64,000 nt of DNA from an uncultured Eggerthellaceae bacterium. GTDB taxonomy: Bacteria; Actinomycetota; Coriobacteriia; Coriobacteriales; Eggerthellaceae. Shown in pieces: positions 45,052 to 53,033 of the stretch. The number at the start of each line of letters is the position of its first letter. The stretch's first letter is position 1. The DNA lies in the NCBI GenBank assembly GCA_905234785.1, contig CAJOIP010000004.1, positions 1 to 64,000 of the forward strand. Direction: 5' to 3'. The position numbers were made by a program, and so were the translations under genes. Under the pieces are notes generated by a model, which ran no database searches, was not told the DNA's origin, and saw nothing but the letters and a program-made list of their open reading frames with translations.

Positions 45052-46332
45052 TTATTCCTCTTCGGAGCTTTCTTCTTCGTACTCCCCGTCTTCATCGGAT
45101 TGCTGCTCTTGCTCTTCGGCAACTGGCTGCGCCGGCTGAGCGGCGGCTTGGTTCGCGCTGCTTTCCGCTGTCGCGACCGCAGCTGAGCGTTGCGCTTCCT
45201 TCGACGTGTGGGTAGCGCGCCAGTTCTCGAGAATCTTGGGGAAGTCGACCGTGTAGGTGTACATGCCGTTGTACTCGTCGTTCGAGGTGAGCTCGACTTC
45301 GGCCCCATCGACTGTGACCTTCACGTATTCGGGCGTCCACGTGGCAATGGTGAGAACGGTGGTGACCTCGATGTTCTCCTGGGCAGGTCCTGTCAGCATG
45401 TACGGCGTCGTCGTGTTGTTGTCGCCATACGTTTCGAGGTAGCACTCTTCGCCCTGCTTGACGCTCAGGACGACGCGGGAACTCGACGGCGCGACTTCTA
45501 CGAGGCCTGTTGCGCTGTCGTCGTCTGCCGTTCCGGTCGTATCGCTTATCCCCGAAACAGGCAGCTTCGTGACGTCCTCTTCCACGGGCGCGTTCCTGTT
45601 TCCGAGCACGACAAAGGCAACGATTGCGATTATCGCAACGATCACGACAACGGCAATTCCGAGGACAAGCCTGGATTGAAGGAAGGACGGCATGCGCGAC
45701 GCGCTGTATTCCATCGGCGTTTGACCGACGTGCACGGGCCGCACGGTCGACGGCGTCTGAGATCCGACAGAGCCGTAGTCGGTTGCGGAATAACCTGAAT
45801 GGTGGCTCATGAAGTCCCGTTCGGATTTCCCCGGGCGTTCGGCGCGTTCGCGCGTGATTCCATAGCCGTCATGGGAAAACGGCGTGCGGTCATCGTAGAG
45901 AGCTCGCGTGTAGCGGGCGCCTCCGTCGGTGTAGGCCTGCCTGATGGAGCCCTGCCCTTCGTCGACTGCCGGGTTGTTTCCGGTGCCCGTGACATCGCGA
46001 AGGCCACGGGCCCTCCGACTGGCTGCCCGGCGGCTCGTGTCCACCGAGAACGCGCCCGCCGGTTCGCGGCCCCTCGCCTTTTCGACTTGGGCCGCGTAGG
46101 CTTCGTCGAGGTACATGTTCACGATCTCGGTCGGATTCAGGCCGAGAAGGCGCGCGTAAGCGTTGACCATGTTGCGCGTGTATCCGCGCGGCGGCATGCT
46201 CGCGAAATCGCCGGCTTCGATTGACCTGAGAATATCGGGCCTGATGCGAAGGCGGCGTGCAACCGTGTTGAGGTCGTATCCCTTGCGCTCGCGGGTTTCG
46301 CGGAGCACTTTGCCGGACATCATCTGAGTCAC
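45052..46332 (-). CDS. RodZ-like membrane protein with N-terminal helix-turn-helix
   Basis: The 426-residue protein has an HTH_25 domain (GKVLRETRERKGYDLNTVARRLRIRPDILRSIEAGDF), a disordered linker, one membrane helix near residues 222-245 and an extracytoplasmic DUF4115-like beta domain (VVLSVKQGEECYLETYGD...). It ends in a very acidic Glu/Gln-rich tail. This is the RodZ architecture, linking cell shape or division to the membrane. The GTG start at 46332 fits AAGGAG better than the ATG at 46323. It follows ftsK by 16 bp. Confidence 0.82.
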   Translation of the reverse strand: MTQMMSGKVLRETRERKGYDLNTVARRLRIRPDILRSIEAGDFASMPPRGYTRNMVNAYARLLGLNPTEIVNMYLDEAYAAQVEKARGREPAGAFSVDTSRRAASRRARGLRDVTGTGNNPAVDEGQGSIRQAYTDGGARYTRALYDDRTPFSHDGYGITRERAERPGKSERDFMSHHSGYSATDYGSVGSQTPSTVRPVHVGQTPMEYSASRMPSFLQSRLVLGIAVVVIVAIIAIVAFVVLGNRNAPVEEDVTKLPVSGISDTTGTADDDSATGLVEVAPSSSRVVLSVKQGEECYLETYGDNNTTTPYMLTGPAQENIEVTTVLTIATWTPEYVKVTVDGAEVELTSNDEYNGMYTYTVDFPKILENWRATHTSKEAQRSAAVATAESSANQAAAQPAQPVAEEQEQQSDEDGEYEEESSEEE

Positions 46333-46348
46333 GTCTACTCCTTACGGT

Positions 46349-48859
46349 TTACTCGTCGGCTTCCTCGAAGGCCTTGAGCGCTTCGAGTTCCATGGCGTCG
46401 ACGAGAACATCGCGGGGCTTGCTTCCGTTCGGGGGCCCCACGACGCCCTTTTCCTCGAGCATGTCCATTATACGGCCGGCTCGCGAGTACCCGACTTTCA
46501 GCTTGCGCTGTATGTTGGACGTCGAGCCGAGGCCGCTCGCGACGACGATTTCGGCCGCCTCCCAAATGAGCGGGTCGTCCGAGCCGCCGGACCCACCCGA
46601 TCCGTCGGGCATGGAATCGCCGATGGTGATGAGGTTGGTCTTCAGGATCTCGGAATGGTAGTCGGGTTCGCCTTGGGCCTTCACCGCTTCGACGACGGCG
46701 GCGATTTCCTCGTCGGACGTGTAGCAGCCCTGAACGCGCAGGGGCTTCGGATACTCGGGCTTGGACAGCAGCAGATCGCCGTTGCCGATGAGGCTTTCGG
46801 CGCCGGACGTGTCGAGGACGACGCGGCTGTCGAGGCTCGAGGCCACGTTGAACGCGATGCGGTTCGTGATGTTCGCCTTGATGAGGCCCGTGACCACGTT
46901 TGCAGACGGGCGCTGCGTCGCCACGATGAGGTGGATGCCGGCGGCTCGGGCAAGCTGCGCAATGCGGCTGATGGAGAACTCGACCTCTTTGCCGACGTTC
47001 ATCATGAGGTCCGCAAGCTCGTCGATGACGATGACGATATAGGGCATCGGCTCGTCGATGTACTGCTGTTGCGGCAAGTCGGTTTGCTTGATGGAGCCGT
47101 CTTCTATCATGCCTTTCAGCTTGCCTGATGTGACGAGCTCGTTGTACGAGCCGATGTTGCGCACGCCGACTTTCGAATACGTCTTCAGGCGCAGCTCCAT
47201 CTCCGCAACGCCCCACGAAAGCGCGCTCGCGGCTTCCTTGGGCTCGGTTACGACGGGAACGTACAGATGTGGAATATCGGCATACGGCGCGAACTCGACG
47301 CGCTTCGGGTCGATCATGATGAAGCGGACTTGGCTGGGCGTGGCGCGCATGAGCATCGACATGATCATGGCGTTGATGCCGACCGACTTGCCCGAGCCGG
47401 TGGTGCCGCCGATGAGCAGGTGCGGCATCTTGGCCAGGTCGCAGATAATCGCATTGCCCTCGACGTCCTTGCCGATGGCCATCTCGAGCGGCCCGCCATG
47501 GACGTCCTTGAGCACGTCGCCAAGCAGCACGTTCTCGCGCGTGGCGTTCGGCACCTCGATGCCGACGTAATGCGTTCCGGGGATCGGCGCGAAAATGCGC
47601 ACGCCGGGAGCGGCGAGTGCGAGCGCGATGTCGTCGTTGAGTGCCGTGATGCGGCTGACGCGCACGCCGGATGGCAATTCGACTTCGAACAAGGTGACCG
47701 TCGGGCCCGCGACCCAATCAACGACGGTTGCCATGATGCCGAAATCCTCGAGCGTCTGCTGAAGGCGGGCGGCGGTTTCCTCGAGCTCGTTCTCGAATGC
47801 CTTGGTCTTGCGCTTTCCCTTCCCCACCTTCAGCAGGGACATGCTGGGAAGCTCGAAGGTATCGCCCGGTATGGCGCCCGAAGCGGGCTCGTCGGCCTTG
47901 CTCGGCTTTGCGCTGGAACCCGCCTTCTTTTCGGGGAGCGGAACGGTGTCGTCGTTTCGCCCATCGCGTGACCCGAGCTTGCGCGTGAGCTGTTGCGTGG
48001 CGCCTGCGGGCGTCGACGGCGTGGTCCTGCCGCCTGATATGCGGTCGGAGAGCCTTCCCGACGGGCCCGGTGCCATTGACGGCTGGCCCGGTTCGATGAG
48101 CTGAGTGCGTGCCGAGCTGCTGACGTTGCCGGAATTGCGGGAGCGCCTTGCGGTCATGGGGACATACGGCTGGTCGGGAGCGACGCCCAGCTCCTCCTCT
48201 TCCCTGAGCAGCGCTTCCTCGCGCCTGCGGTTGACAGCTGATACGACCTTGCGCACCGAAAAGCCGATGATGACGAGCCCGATTGCGATGACGCCGATGG
48301 CGATGATGACCGAAACGGGAAGCCCGAGGAGCATGAGCCCCAGATAGGCTGGCCCGGCACCGACGTAACCGCCGCGGTAGACGACTTGGCCCTCGTCGAA
48401 TATCGCCAGCGTGACATTTCCGCTCGCGTCGAGCGCATCAGGTGTGAACAGGGCGAACAGAATAAGCAATGCTATGTATATGAGCGCAAGCCCGATGATC
48501 ACGCGCGTCGGGACGCGTTCTGATTCGAATCGCGCGATGAACGTGCCCGCCACGATGATGAGGAGAATAGGCAGGATGTAAGCGCCGATGCCAAGACCGC
48601 GGCGCAACACGAGCGAAAGGAACGAGGTGACGACGGCGTTCGTCGGCCATGCGACGATGAGGATGAGCGCCAAGGCCACGACGGCGCATACGATGCCGAT
48701 GATGTTGCGCTTCGAATTGTCGTCGATGAGGGGCGCGGGCGCTGCAGGCTCTGTAACGCGCTTGCGTCCGCTCTTCTCTGCGGGCGATGCGGCGCGCTTG
48801 CGCTGAGCGGCCTGTCCGCTGCTTGCGCCCTTCGAACCGGGTGATGAAGACTTGGCCAC
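46349..48859 (-). CDS. ftsK: DNA translocase FtsK/SpoIIIE
   Basis: The 836-residue protein has four or five N-terminal membrane helices, a linker, then the RecA-like motor with Walker A GGTTGSGKSVGIN and Walker B YIVIVIDELADLMM. The C-terminal gamma winged helix is LGSTSNIQRKLKVGYSRAGRIMDMLEEKGVVGP. It pumps chromosome termini through the septum. The gamma domain would read KOPS-like polar sequences. Confidence 0.95.
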   Translation of the reverse strand: MAKSSSPGSKGASSGQAAQRKRAASPAEKSGRKRVTEPAAPAPLIDDNSKRNIIGIVCAVVALALILIVAWPTNAVVTSFLSLVLRRGLGIGAYILPILLIIVAGTFIARFESERVPTRVIIGLALIYIALLILFALFTPDALDASGNVTLAIFDEGQVVYRGGYVGAGPAYLGLMLLGLPVSVIIAIGVIAIGLVIIGFSVRKVVSAVNRRREEALLREEEELGVAPDQPYVPMTARRSRNSGNVSSSARTQLIEPGQPSMAPGPSGRLSDRISGGRTTPSTPAGATQQLTRKLGSRDGRNDDTVPLPEKKAGSSAKPSKADEPASGAIPGDTFELPSMSLLKVGKGKRKTKAFENELEETAARLQQTLEDFGIMATVVDWVAGPTVTLFEVELPSGVRVSRITALNDDIALALAAPGVRIFAPIPGTHYVGIEVPNATRENVLLGDVLKDVHGGPLEMAIGKDVEGNAIICDLAKMPHLLIGGTTGSGKSVGINAMIMSMLMRATPSQVRFIMIDPKRVEFAPYADIPHLYVPVVTEPKEAASALSWGVAEMELRLKTYSKVGVRNIGSYNELVTSGKLKGMIEDGSIKQTDLPQQQYIDEPMPYIVIVIDELADLMMNVGKEVEFSISRIAQLARAAGIHLIVATQRPSANVVTGLIKANITNRIAFNVASSLDSRVVLDTSGAESLIGNGDLLLSKPEYPKPLRVQGCYTSDEEIAAVVEAVKAQGEPDYHSEILKTNLITIGDSMPDGSGGSGGSDDPLIWEAAEIVVASGLGSTSNIQRKLKVGYSRAGRIMDMLEEKGVVGPPNGSKPRDVLVDAMELEALKAFEEADE

Positions 48860-48936
48860 GAATGGCCTCCTTTTTGCTGCGATTATGCTTCGTTTAAACA
48901 GGACGATTATATATCTTTCAGCCCCTCAAACCAAAT

Positions 48937-48960
48937 GGGGCAGGCCTTAGGACCTGCCCC
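48937..48960 (-). terminator. Terminator after rnj
   Basis: GGGGCAGG (48937-48944) pairs with CCTGCCCC (48953-48960), extended by further near-matches, 25 bp past the rnj stop and upstream of ftsK. On the minus strand a T-rich tract follows. Confidence 0.65.
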
Positions 48961-48985
48961 AACGCCGTTCTTTATCGGAAATCCG

Positions 48986-50899
48986 TTAGACCTCCAGAAT
49001 CGTTGCGATGGCCATGGGGCGCTGCTTCGTGCGCTCCCACAAAAGGTTCAGCAACGTGTCGCGCCCGACCTTGCGAAGCTCGACGGCTGTCGCGCCCTTG
49101 CCGAGCTGGCGCTTCAGGGCTGCTTCCACCGCTTCCTGGGCCTCGATGGCGACATACGGGTCGTCGCCGCCGGTGATGCCGTGCATCTCGATGGAAACAG
49201 GTGCGGCAAGCTTGCGTTCGGACATGGAAACCGCGGCAGACATGGCCGCAAACCCCTGGGCGCCGAGCGTGACGCGCTCGTCGAGCACGTCTTGGGACGT
49301 GTCGCCAACCGACAACCCGTCGACGTACACGACGCCGCTTTGCACATGCTCGCCGGGTTTCACGCCGTTCGCGTCGAGCACGAGGCTCTCTCCGTTCTCG
49401 CAGATGAAGATGTTGTCTGCGGGAACGCCCGTCTGCTCGGCCAAGGCGGCGTGGGCGCGAAGATGCGTCGCCTCGCCATGCACGGGCATGAACGCGCGTG
49501 GATGCGTGATCGACAGCACGAGCTTCAGCTCCTCGGCGCCTGCGTGACCAGACACGTGAACGAGCGCCCGCGACTTGTCGTACACGTCGGCGCCGATCTT
49601 CGAAAGCATGTTGATGACGCGCGTGACGGCCTTCTCGTTGCCGGGAACCGGCGTCGCGGAAATGATGACGGTGTCGCCTTCGTCGATCTCGATCGTCTTG
49701 TGAAGGCCGCCCGCGATGCGGGAAAGCGCCGAAAGGGGCTCGCCTTGGCTGCCCGTGCACATGACGACGACCTTCTCGGGCGGAATGCCCGACAGTTCGT
49801 AGGCGTCGACGAGGTCCTTGTCATCGATGCTCAGGTAGCCGAGCTTGCGGGCGATGTCGGTGTTCTGGATCATGGAACGCCCCGTCACCACGACCTTGCG
49901 CCCGTTGGCGACCGCAGCGTCGCATATCTGCTGCATGCGGTGGATATGGCTCGCGAACGAGGCGATGACGACGCGACCCTGCGCTTGCGAGATGATCTTG
50001 CTGAGGGTCTTGCCGACTTCGCTCTCGGATTTCGTGAAGTTCGGGTTGTTCGCGTTCGTCGAGTCCGAAAGCATGAGGTCGACGCCCTCGTCGCCGAAGC
50101 GCGCAAGCGCCCCGAAATCGGTGTGCACGCCGTCGATGGGGCTCTGGTCGAGCTTGAAGTCGCCCGTGTGCAGGACGTTTCCAGCGGGGCTGCGGAAGAA
50201 CACGCCCACGGCGCCGGGGATCGAGTGGTTCACGGCGAAGAACTCGGCTTCAATGCATCCGAGGTTGATCTTGTCGCCGGGTTTTATCTCGATGAGCTTA
50301 GCGTTCTTGATGCGATGCTCGGCGAACTTGCCCTCGATGAGGCCGAGCGTCATCTTCGTACCGTAAATGGGAACCTGCTTATCCAAGTCCTTGTACAGGT
50401 ACGGCAAGCTGCCCGTGTGGTCCTCGTGACCGTGCGTTATGACGATGCCGCGCAGCTTGTCGGCGTGCTCGAGGACGTACGTGTAGTCAGGCAGGATGAG
50501 GTCGATCCCGGGATGGTCGTCGTCGGGAAACATAAGGCCGGCGTCATCGAGCACGATGTCGTTGCCGCACTCGAATACGGTCATGTTCTTGCCGATGGCG
50601 TCGAGTCCGCCGAGCGGTATGACCTTCAGCTGGGCGCCCTGTTTCTTTTTCTCGCCCGAGCTACCGCGCTTGCGATGGGCCTTCTTCTGCTCGCCCTTCG
50701 AGAGATCGCGCGTGAGAGCAGGGCGCTCCTTCTCGAGCTTCACGAACTTGACGGATTGCGTTCCGCGCTTCTTCTTCTGGTTGCCCTGCTGCTGGGTGGG
50801 CTGTTTTTGCTTTTCCTGCCCGACGTTCTGGACTTTGCCGTTTTCGGGCGCAGATGCATGACGCCGCCTGGGCGTTCTGGCATTATCTGAATCTGCCAT
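48986..50899 (-). CDS. rnj: Ribonuclease J
   Basis: The 637-residue metallo-beta-lactamase/beta-CASP nuclease has THGHEDHTG for metal binding, HTGDFKLDQSP, a beta-CASP ATGSQGEP-like CTGSQGEPLSAL and the SGHAGAEELK block. A basic, Lys/Gln-rich N-terminal extension of about 95 residues precedes the catalytic domain, as in actinobacterial RNase J. It processes 5' ends of rRNA and mRNA. The ATG at 50899 has an ACGAGG site. Three hairpins lie just upstream, ending the dapBA unit. Confidence 0.93.
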   Translation of the reverse strand: MADSDNARTPRRRHASAPENGKVQNVGQEKQKQPTQQQGNQKKKRGTQSVKFVKLEKERPALTRDLSKGEQKKAHRKRGSSGEKKKQGAQLKVIPLGGLDAIGKNMTVFECGNDIVLDDAGLMFPDDDHPGIDLILPDYTYVLEHADKLRGIVITHGHEDHTGSLPYLYKDLDKQVPIYGTKMTLGLIEGKFAEHRIKNAKLIEIKPGDKINLGCIEAEFFAVNHSIPGAVGVFFRSPAGNVLHTGDFKLDQSPIDGVHTDFGALARFGDEGVDLMLSDSTNANNPNFTKSESEVGKTLSKIISQAQGRVVIASFASHIHRMQQICDAAVANGRKVVVTGRSMIQNTDIARKLGYLSIDDKDLVDAYELSGIPPEKVVVMCTGSQGEPLSALSRIAGGLHKTIEIDEGDTVIISATPVPGNEKAVTRVINMLSKIGADVYDKSRALVHVSGHAGAEELKLVLSITHPRAFMPVHGEATHLRAHAALAEQTGVPADNIFICENGESLVLDANGVKPGEHVQSGVVYVDGLSVGDTSQDVLDERVTLGAQGFAAMSAAVSMSERKLAAPVSIEMHGITGGDDPYVAIEAQEAVEAALKRQLGKGATAVELRKVGRDTLLNLLWERTKQRPMAIATILEV

Positions 50900-50929
50900 T
50901 AATACCTCGTTTCTGTTGCAAATCCTATG

Positions 50930-51040
50930 AGGCCGCATTCGGCCTGTTTGTTATAAACACGCCCCGAGGGCGTTCCGTCCTATATGAAGCGTGGAACAGG
51001 TGCTGGGAATGCGTCCCGCGCATGGCGACGGTTCCACGCT
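50930..51040 (-). terminator. Three tandem hairpins between dapA and rnj
   Basis: AGCGTGGAAC (50988-50997) pairs perfectly with GTTCCACGCT (51031-51040). ACGCCC (50959-50964, plus strand) pairs with GGGCGT (50968-50973) and on the minus strand runs into a T-rich GTTTATAAC. AGGCCG (50930-50935) pairs with CGGCCT (50940-50945). The middle one best resembles an intrinsic terminator for dapA. Confidence 0.55.
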
Positions 51041-51054
51041 GTTCGGCAGCCTGC

Positions 51055-51948
51055 CTACTGCAGCACGCCGACTTCGCGCATGATGGCGGCCAGGCGCTCC
51101 GATTGCTCGGAAGTCGCGTCGACGAGCGGCAAGCGCACGCCGCCAACCGGGAACCCGCACAAAGCGAGCGCCTCTTTCACGAGAATCGGGTTCGTCGTCT
51201 CGAACAGCCCGTTCATGAGCGGCAGCAGGCGTTCGTTGGCATCGGCTGCCTCGTCCCACTTCCCAGCTGCGCACAAATCGACGATTTCCTTCATGCGGGC
51301 CGTGGCGACATTCGAAATAGTCGAGATGACGCCGACGCCGCCCGCCTGCATGAGCGGGTAGGTGAACGAGTCGTCGCCGGAATACACCGAGAAGCCCTCC
51401 GGGGCGCCCGCGACGATTGCCTTCACTTGCTCGATGTCGCCAGAGGCCTCTTTGATGGCCACGATGTTGTCAAGCTCGTTCGCGAGGCGCAGCGTCGTCT
51501 CGGCCTTCATGTTCACGACGCAGCGACCCGGGATGTTGTACAGGATGATGGGCAGGTCGGTCGATTGCGCGATGGCCTTGAAGTGCTGGTAGAGGCCCTC
51601 CTGCGGCGGCTTGTTGTAGTACGGCACCACGCACATGAAGCCGTCGACGCCGAGCTTGCTGACGTCCTGCGCAAAGTCGATGGTGTCGGCCGTGCAGTTG
51701 TCGCCGACATTGGCGATGATGGGCACGCGACCGCCGGCGGCTTCGATGACGCGGCGGATGACCTCGATTTTCTGCGGGTAGAACACCGTCGGGCTTTCGC
51801 CGGTCGTGCCGCACACGATGATGGAATCGGTGCCGCCTTCGATGAGGCGGTTCACGAACTCGTCAGTGCGCTTCAGGTCGATGTCGCGGTTCTCGTCGAA
51901 CGGCGTGATCATCGCGGTTATGAGTCGGCCGAATTGAGGCTCAGGCAT
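51055..51948 (-). CDS. dapA: 4-hydroxy-tetrahydrodipicolinate synthase
   Basis: The 297-residue aldolase condenses pyruvate with aspartate semialdehyde. It has GTTGESPTV, the catalytic Tyr region LYNIPGRCVV and the Schiff-base lysine in VAIKEASGD. It is 21 bp downstream of dapB, and both supply diaminopimelate for peptidoglycan and lysine. Confidence 0.95.
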   Translation of the reverse strand: MPEPQFGRLITAMITPFDENRDIDLKRTDEFVNRLIEGGTDSIIVCGTTGESPTVFYPQKIEVIRRVIEAAGGRVPIIANVGDNCTADTIDFAQDVSKLGVDGFMCVVPYYNKPPQEGLYQHFKAIAQSTDLPIILYNIPGRCVVNMKAETTLRLANELDNIVAIKEASGDIEQVKAIVAGAPEGFSVYSGDDSFTYPLMQAGGVGVISTISNVATARMKEIVDLCAAGKWDEAADANERLLPLMNGLFETTNPILVKEALALCGFPVGGVRLPLVDATSEQSERLAAIMREVGVLQ

Positions 51949-51969
51949 CTGGTGCTCCTTTTCTTGCGC

Positions 51970-52734
51970 TTACCGCATGAAACTCTCGAGGCCAATGATA
52001 AGGCCACTCTTGTCGCCGACGTTGCGGATTCCCAACAGAACGCCCGGCATATACGACGAACGGTCCCAGGAATCGTGCTTGATGGTGAGCGTTTGGCCCA
52101 TCGAGCCGAAGATGACCTCCTGCGTGGCGACGAAGCCCATCGAGCGGACCGAATGAACGGGAACGCCGCTCACAAGCGTGCCGCGCGCGCCCTCGCACCC
52201 GGCGATTTCCGTTTCCTTGCCGGGCGCCGTGCTTTCGAAATCGCGCGAATCGGCAATCATCTGAGCCGTGCGAACAGCCGTGCCGGACGGTGCGTCTTTC
52301 TTGTTGCAGTGGTGGAACTCGATTACCTCGGCTTCGGGGAAATACGGGGCAGCCGCCTTCGCGAACTGCATCATGAGCACAGCGCCCGTCGTGAAGTTGG
52401 GGGCGTAGAACAGGCAGGTTCCCTCGGGCGCCAACGCTGCGAGCTGTTCGAGCCTCTCGTTGGAAAGCCCCGTGGTGCCCACCACGCAGTCGATGCCCGC
52501 GGGAAGCGCGACTTCCAGGTTTCCCGCAACCACGCTCGGCTGCGTGAAATCGACGAGCACGTCGAACGTTGCGCCGTCGATGGCCTCGGCGACGGTTGCG
52601 AACGTCGGGAAATCGACGGGTTTTCCGAAGGGATCGATGCCGCACGCGACTTCCATGTCATCGGCAGCGGTAACGGCTTCGACTACCGCCGACCCCATGC
52701 GCCCCGCGTACCCTGCAACGGCTACTCGTATCAT
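51970..52734 (-). CDS. dapB: 4-hydroxy-tetrahydrodipicolinate reductase
   Basis: The 254-residue enzyme has the NAD(P)-binding GYAGRMGSAVVEAV, the catalytic FHHCNKKDAPSGTAVR and the domain swap region typical of DapB. It acts right after DapA. Upstream lies the pair of structured palindromes shared with the pnp 3' side. Confidence 0.95.
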   Translation of the reverse strand: MIRVAVAGYAGRMGSAVVEAVTAADDMEVACGIDPFGKPVDFPTFATVAEAIDGATFDVLVDFTQPSVVAGNLEVALPAGIDCVVGTTGLSNERLEQLAALAPEGTCLFYAPNFTTGAVLMMQFAKAAAPYFPEAEVIEFHHCNKKDAPSGTAVRTAQMIADSRDFESTAPGKETEIAGCEGARGTLVSGVPVHSVRSMGFVATQEVIFGSMGQTLTIKHDSWDRSSYMPGVLLGIRNVGDKSGLIIGLESFMR

Positions 52735-52755
52735 GTTAGCGCCTTTCTCTTGTCC

Positions 52756-52870
52756 GCCGGTTTCGCCGTGAACGGTGTCGGCCTACGGCTGCTCGGCGGT
52801 ATGTCGTAATTCAACCAGCATCATTGCCGCCGCCTGCGCACGCGGCCGACACCGTCTCGGCGAAACCGGC
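52756..52870 (+). repeat. Structured palindromic element A (dapB-pnp gap)
   Basis: Outer arms 52756-52783 and 52844-52870 are complementary apart from a 2-3 base bulge, about 25 pairs. Inside, the core CCTACGGCTGCTCGGCGG (52782-52799) and CCGCCTGCGCACGCGGC (52830-52846) flank a variable loop. GGCGG pairs with CCGCC, and GCTGC with GCGGC by one wobble. The same core occurs inverted in element B, with a wholly different outer stem. Confidence 0.75.
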
Positions 52871-52895
52871 TACCGTGACAACCAGACATTATGTA

Positions 52896-53014
52896 GCTCC
52901 CGAGAAAGCGATGGGGCTTGCTGCCGCTTGCGCAGGCGGACAACCCCCATCCTTTCCTTCAGATGTCCCCCGCCGAGCAGCTGTAGGCGCAGGCCCCATC
53001 GCTTTCTCGGGAGC
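52896..53014 (-). repeat. Structured palindromic element B (inverted relative of A)
   Basis: Outer arms 52896-52917 and 52993-53014 are perfect 22-bp reverse complements. On the minus strand the core reads CCTACAGCTGCTCGGCGG then CCGCCTGCGCAAGCGGC, matching element A at all but one base in each half. The inner loop and outer stem differ from A. It ends 20 bp from the pnp stop. Conserved core plus non-homologous but paired stem is the pattern of a structure under selection. Confidence 0.75.
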
Positions 53015-53033
53015 GGACGTTCAGTGCTATTGG

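Noticed and set aside
52756-53014. Integron attC sites as an explanation for elements A and B
   Set aside because: No GTTRRRY boxes, no integrase and no cassette genes are present.
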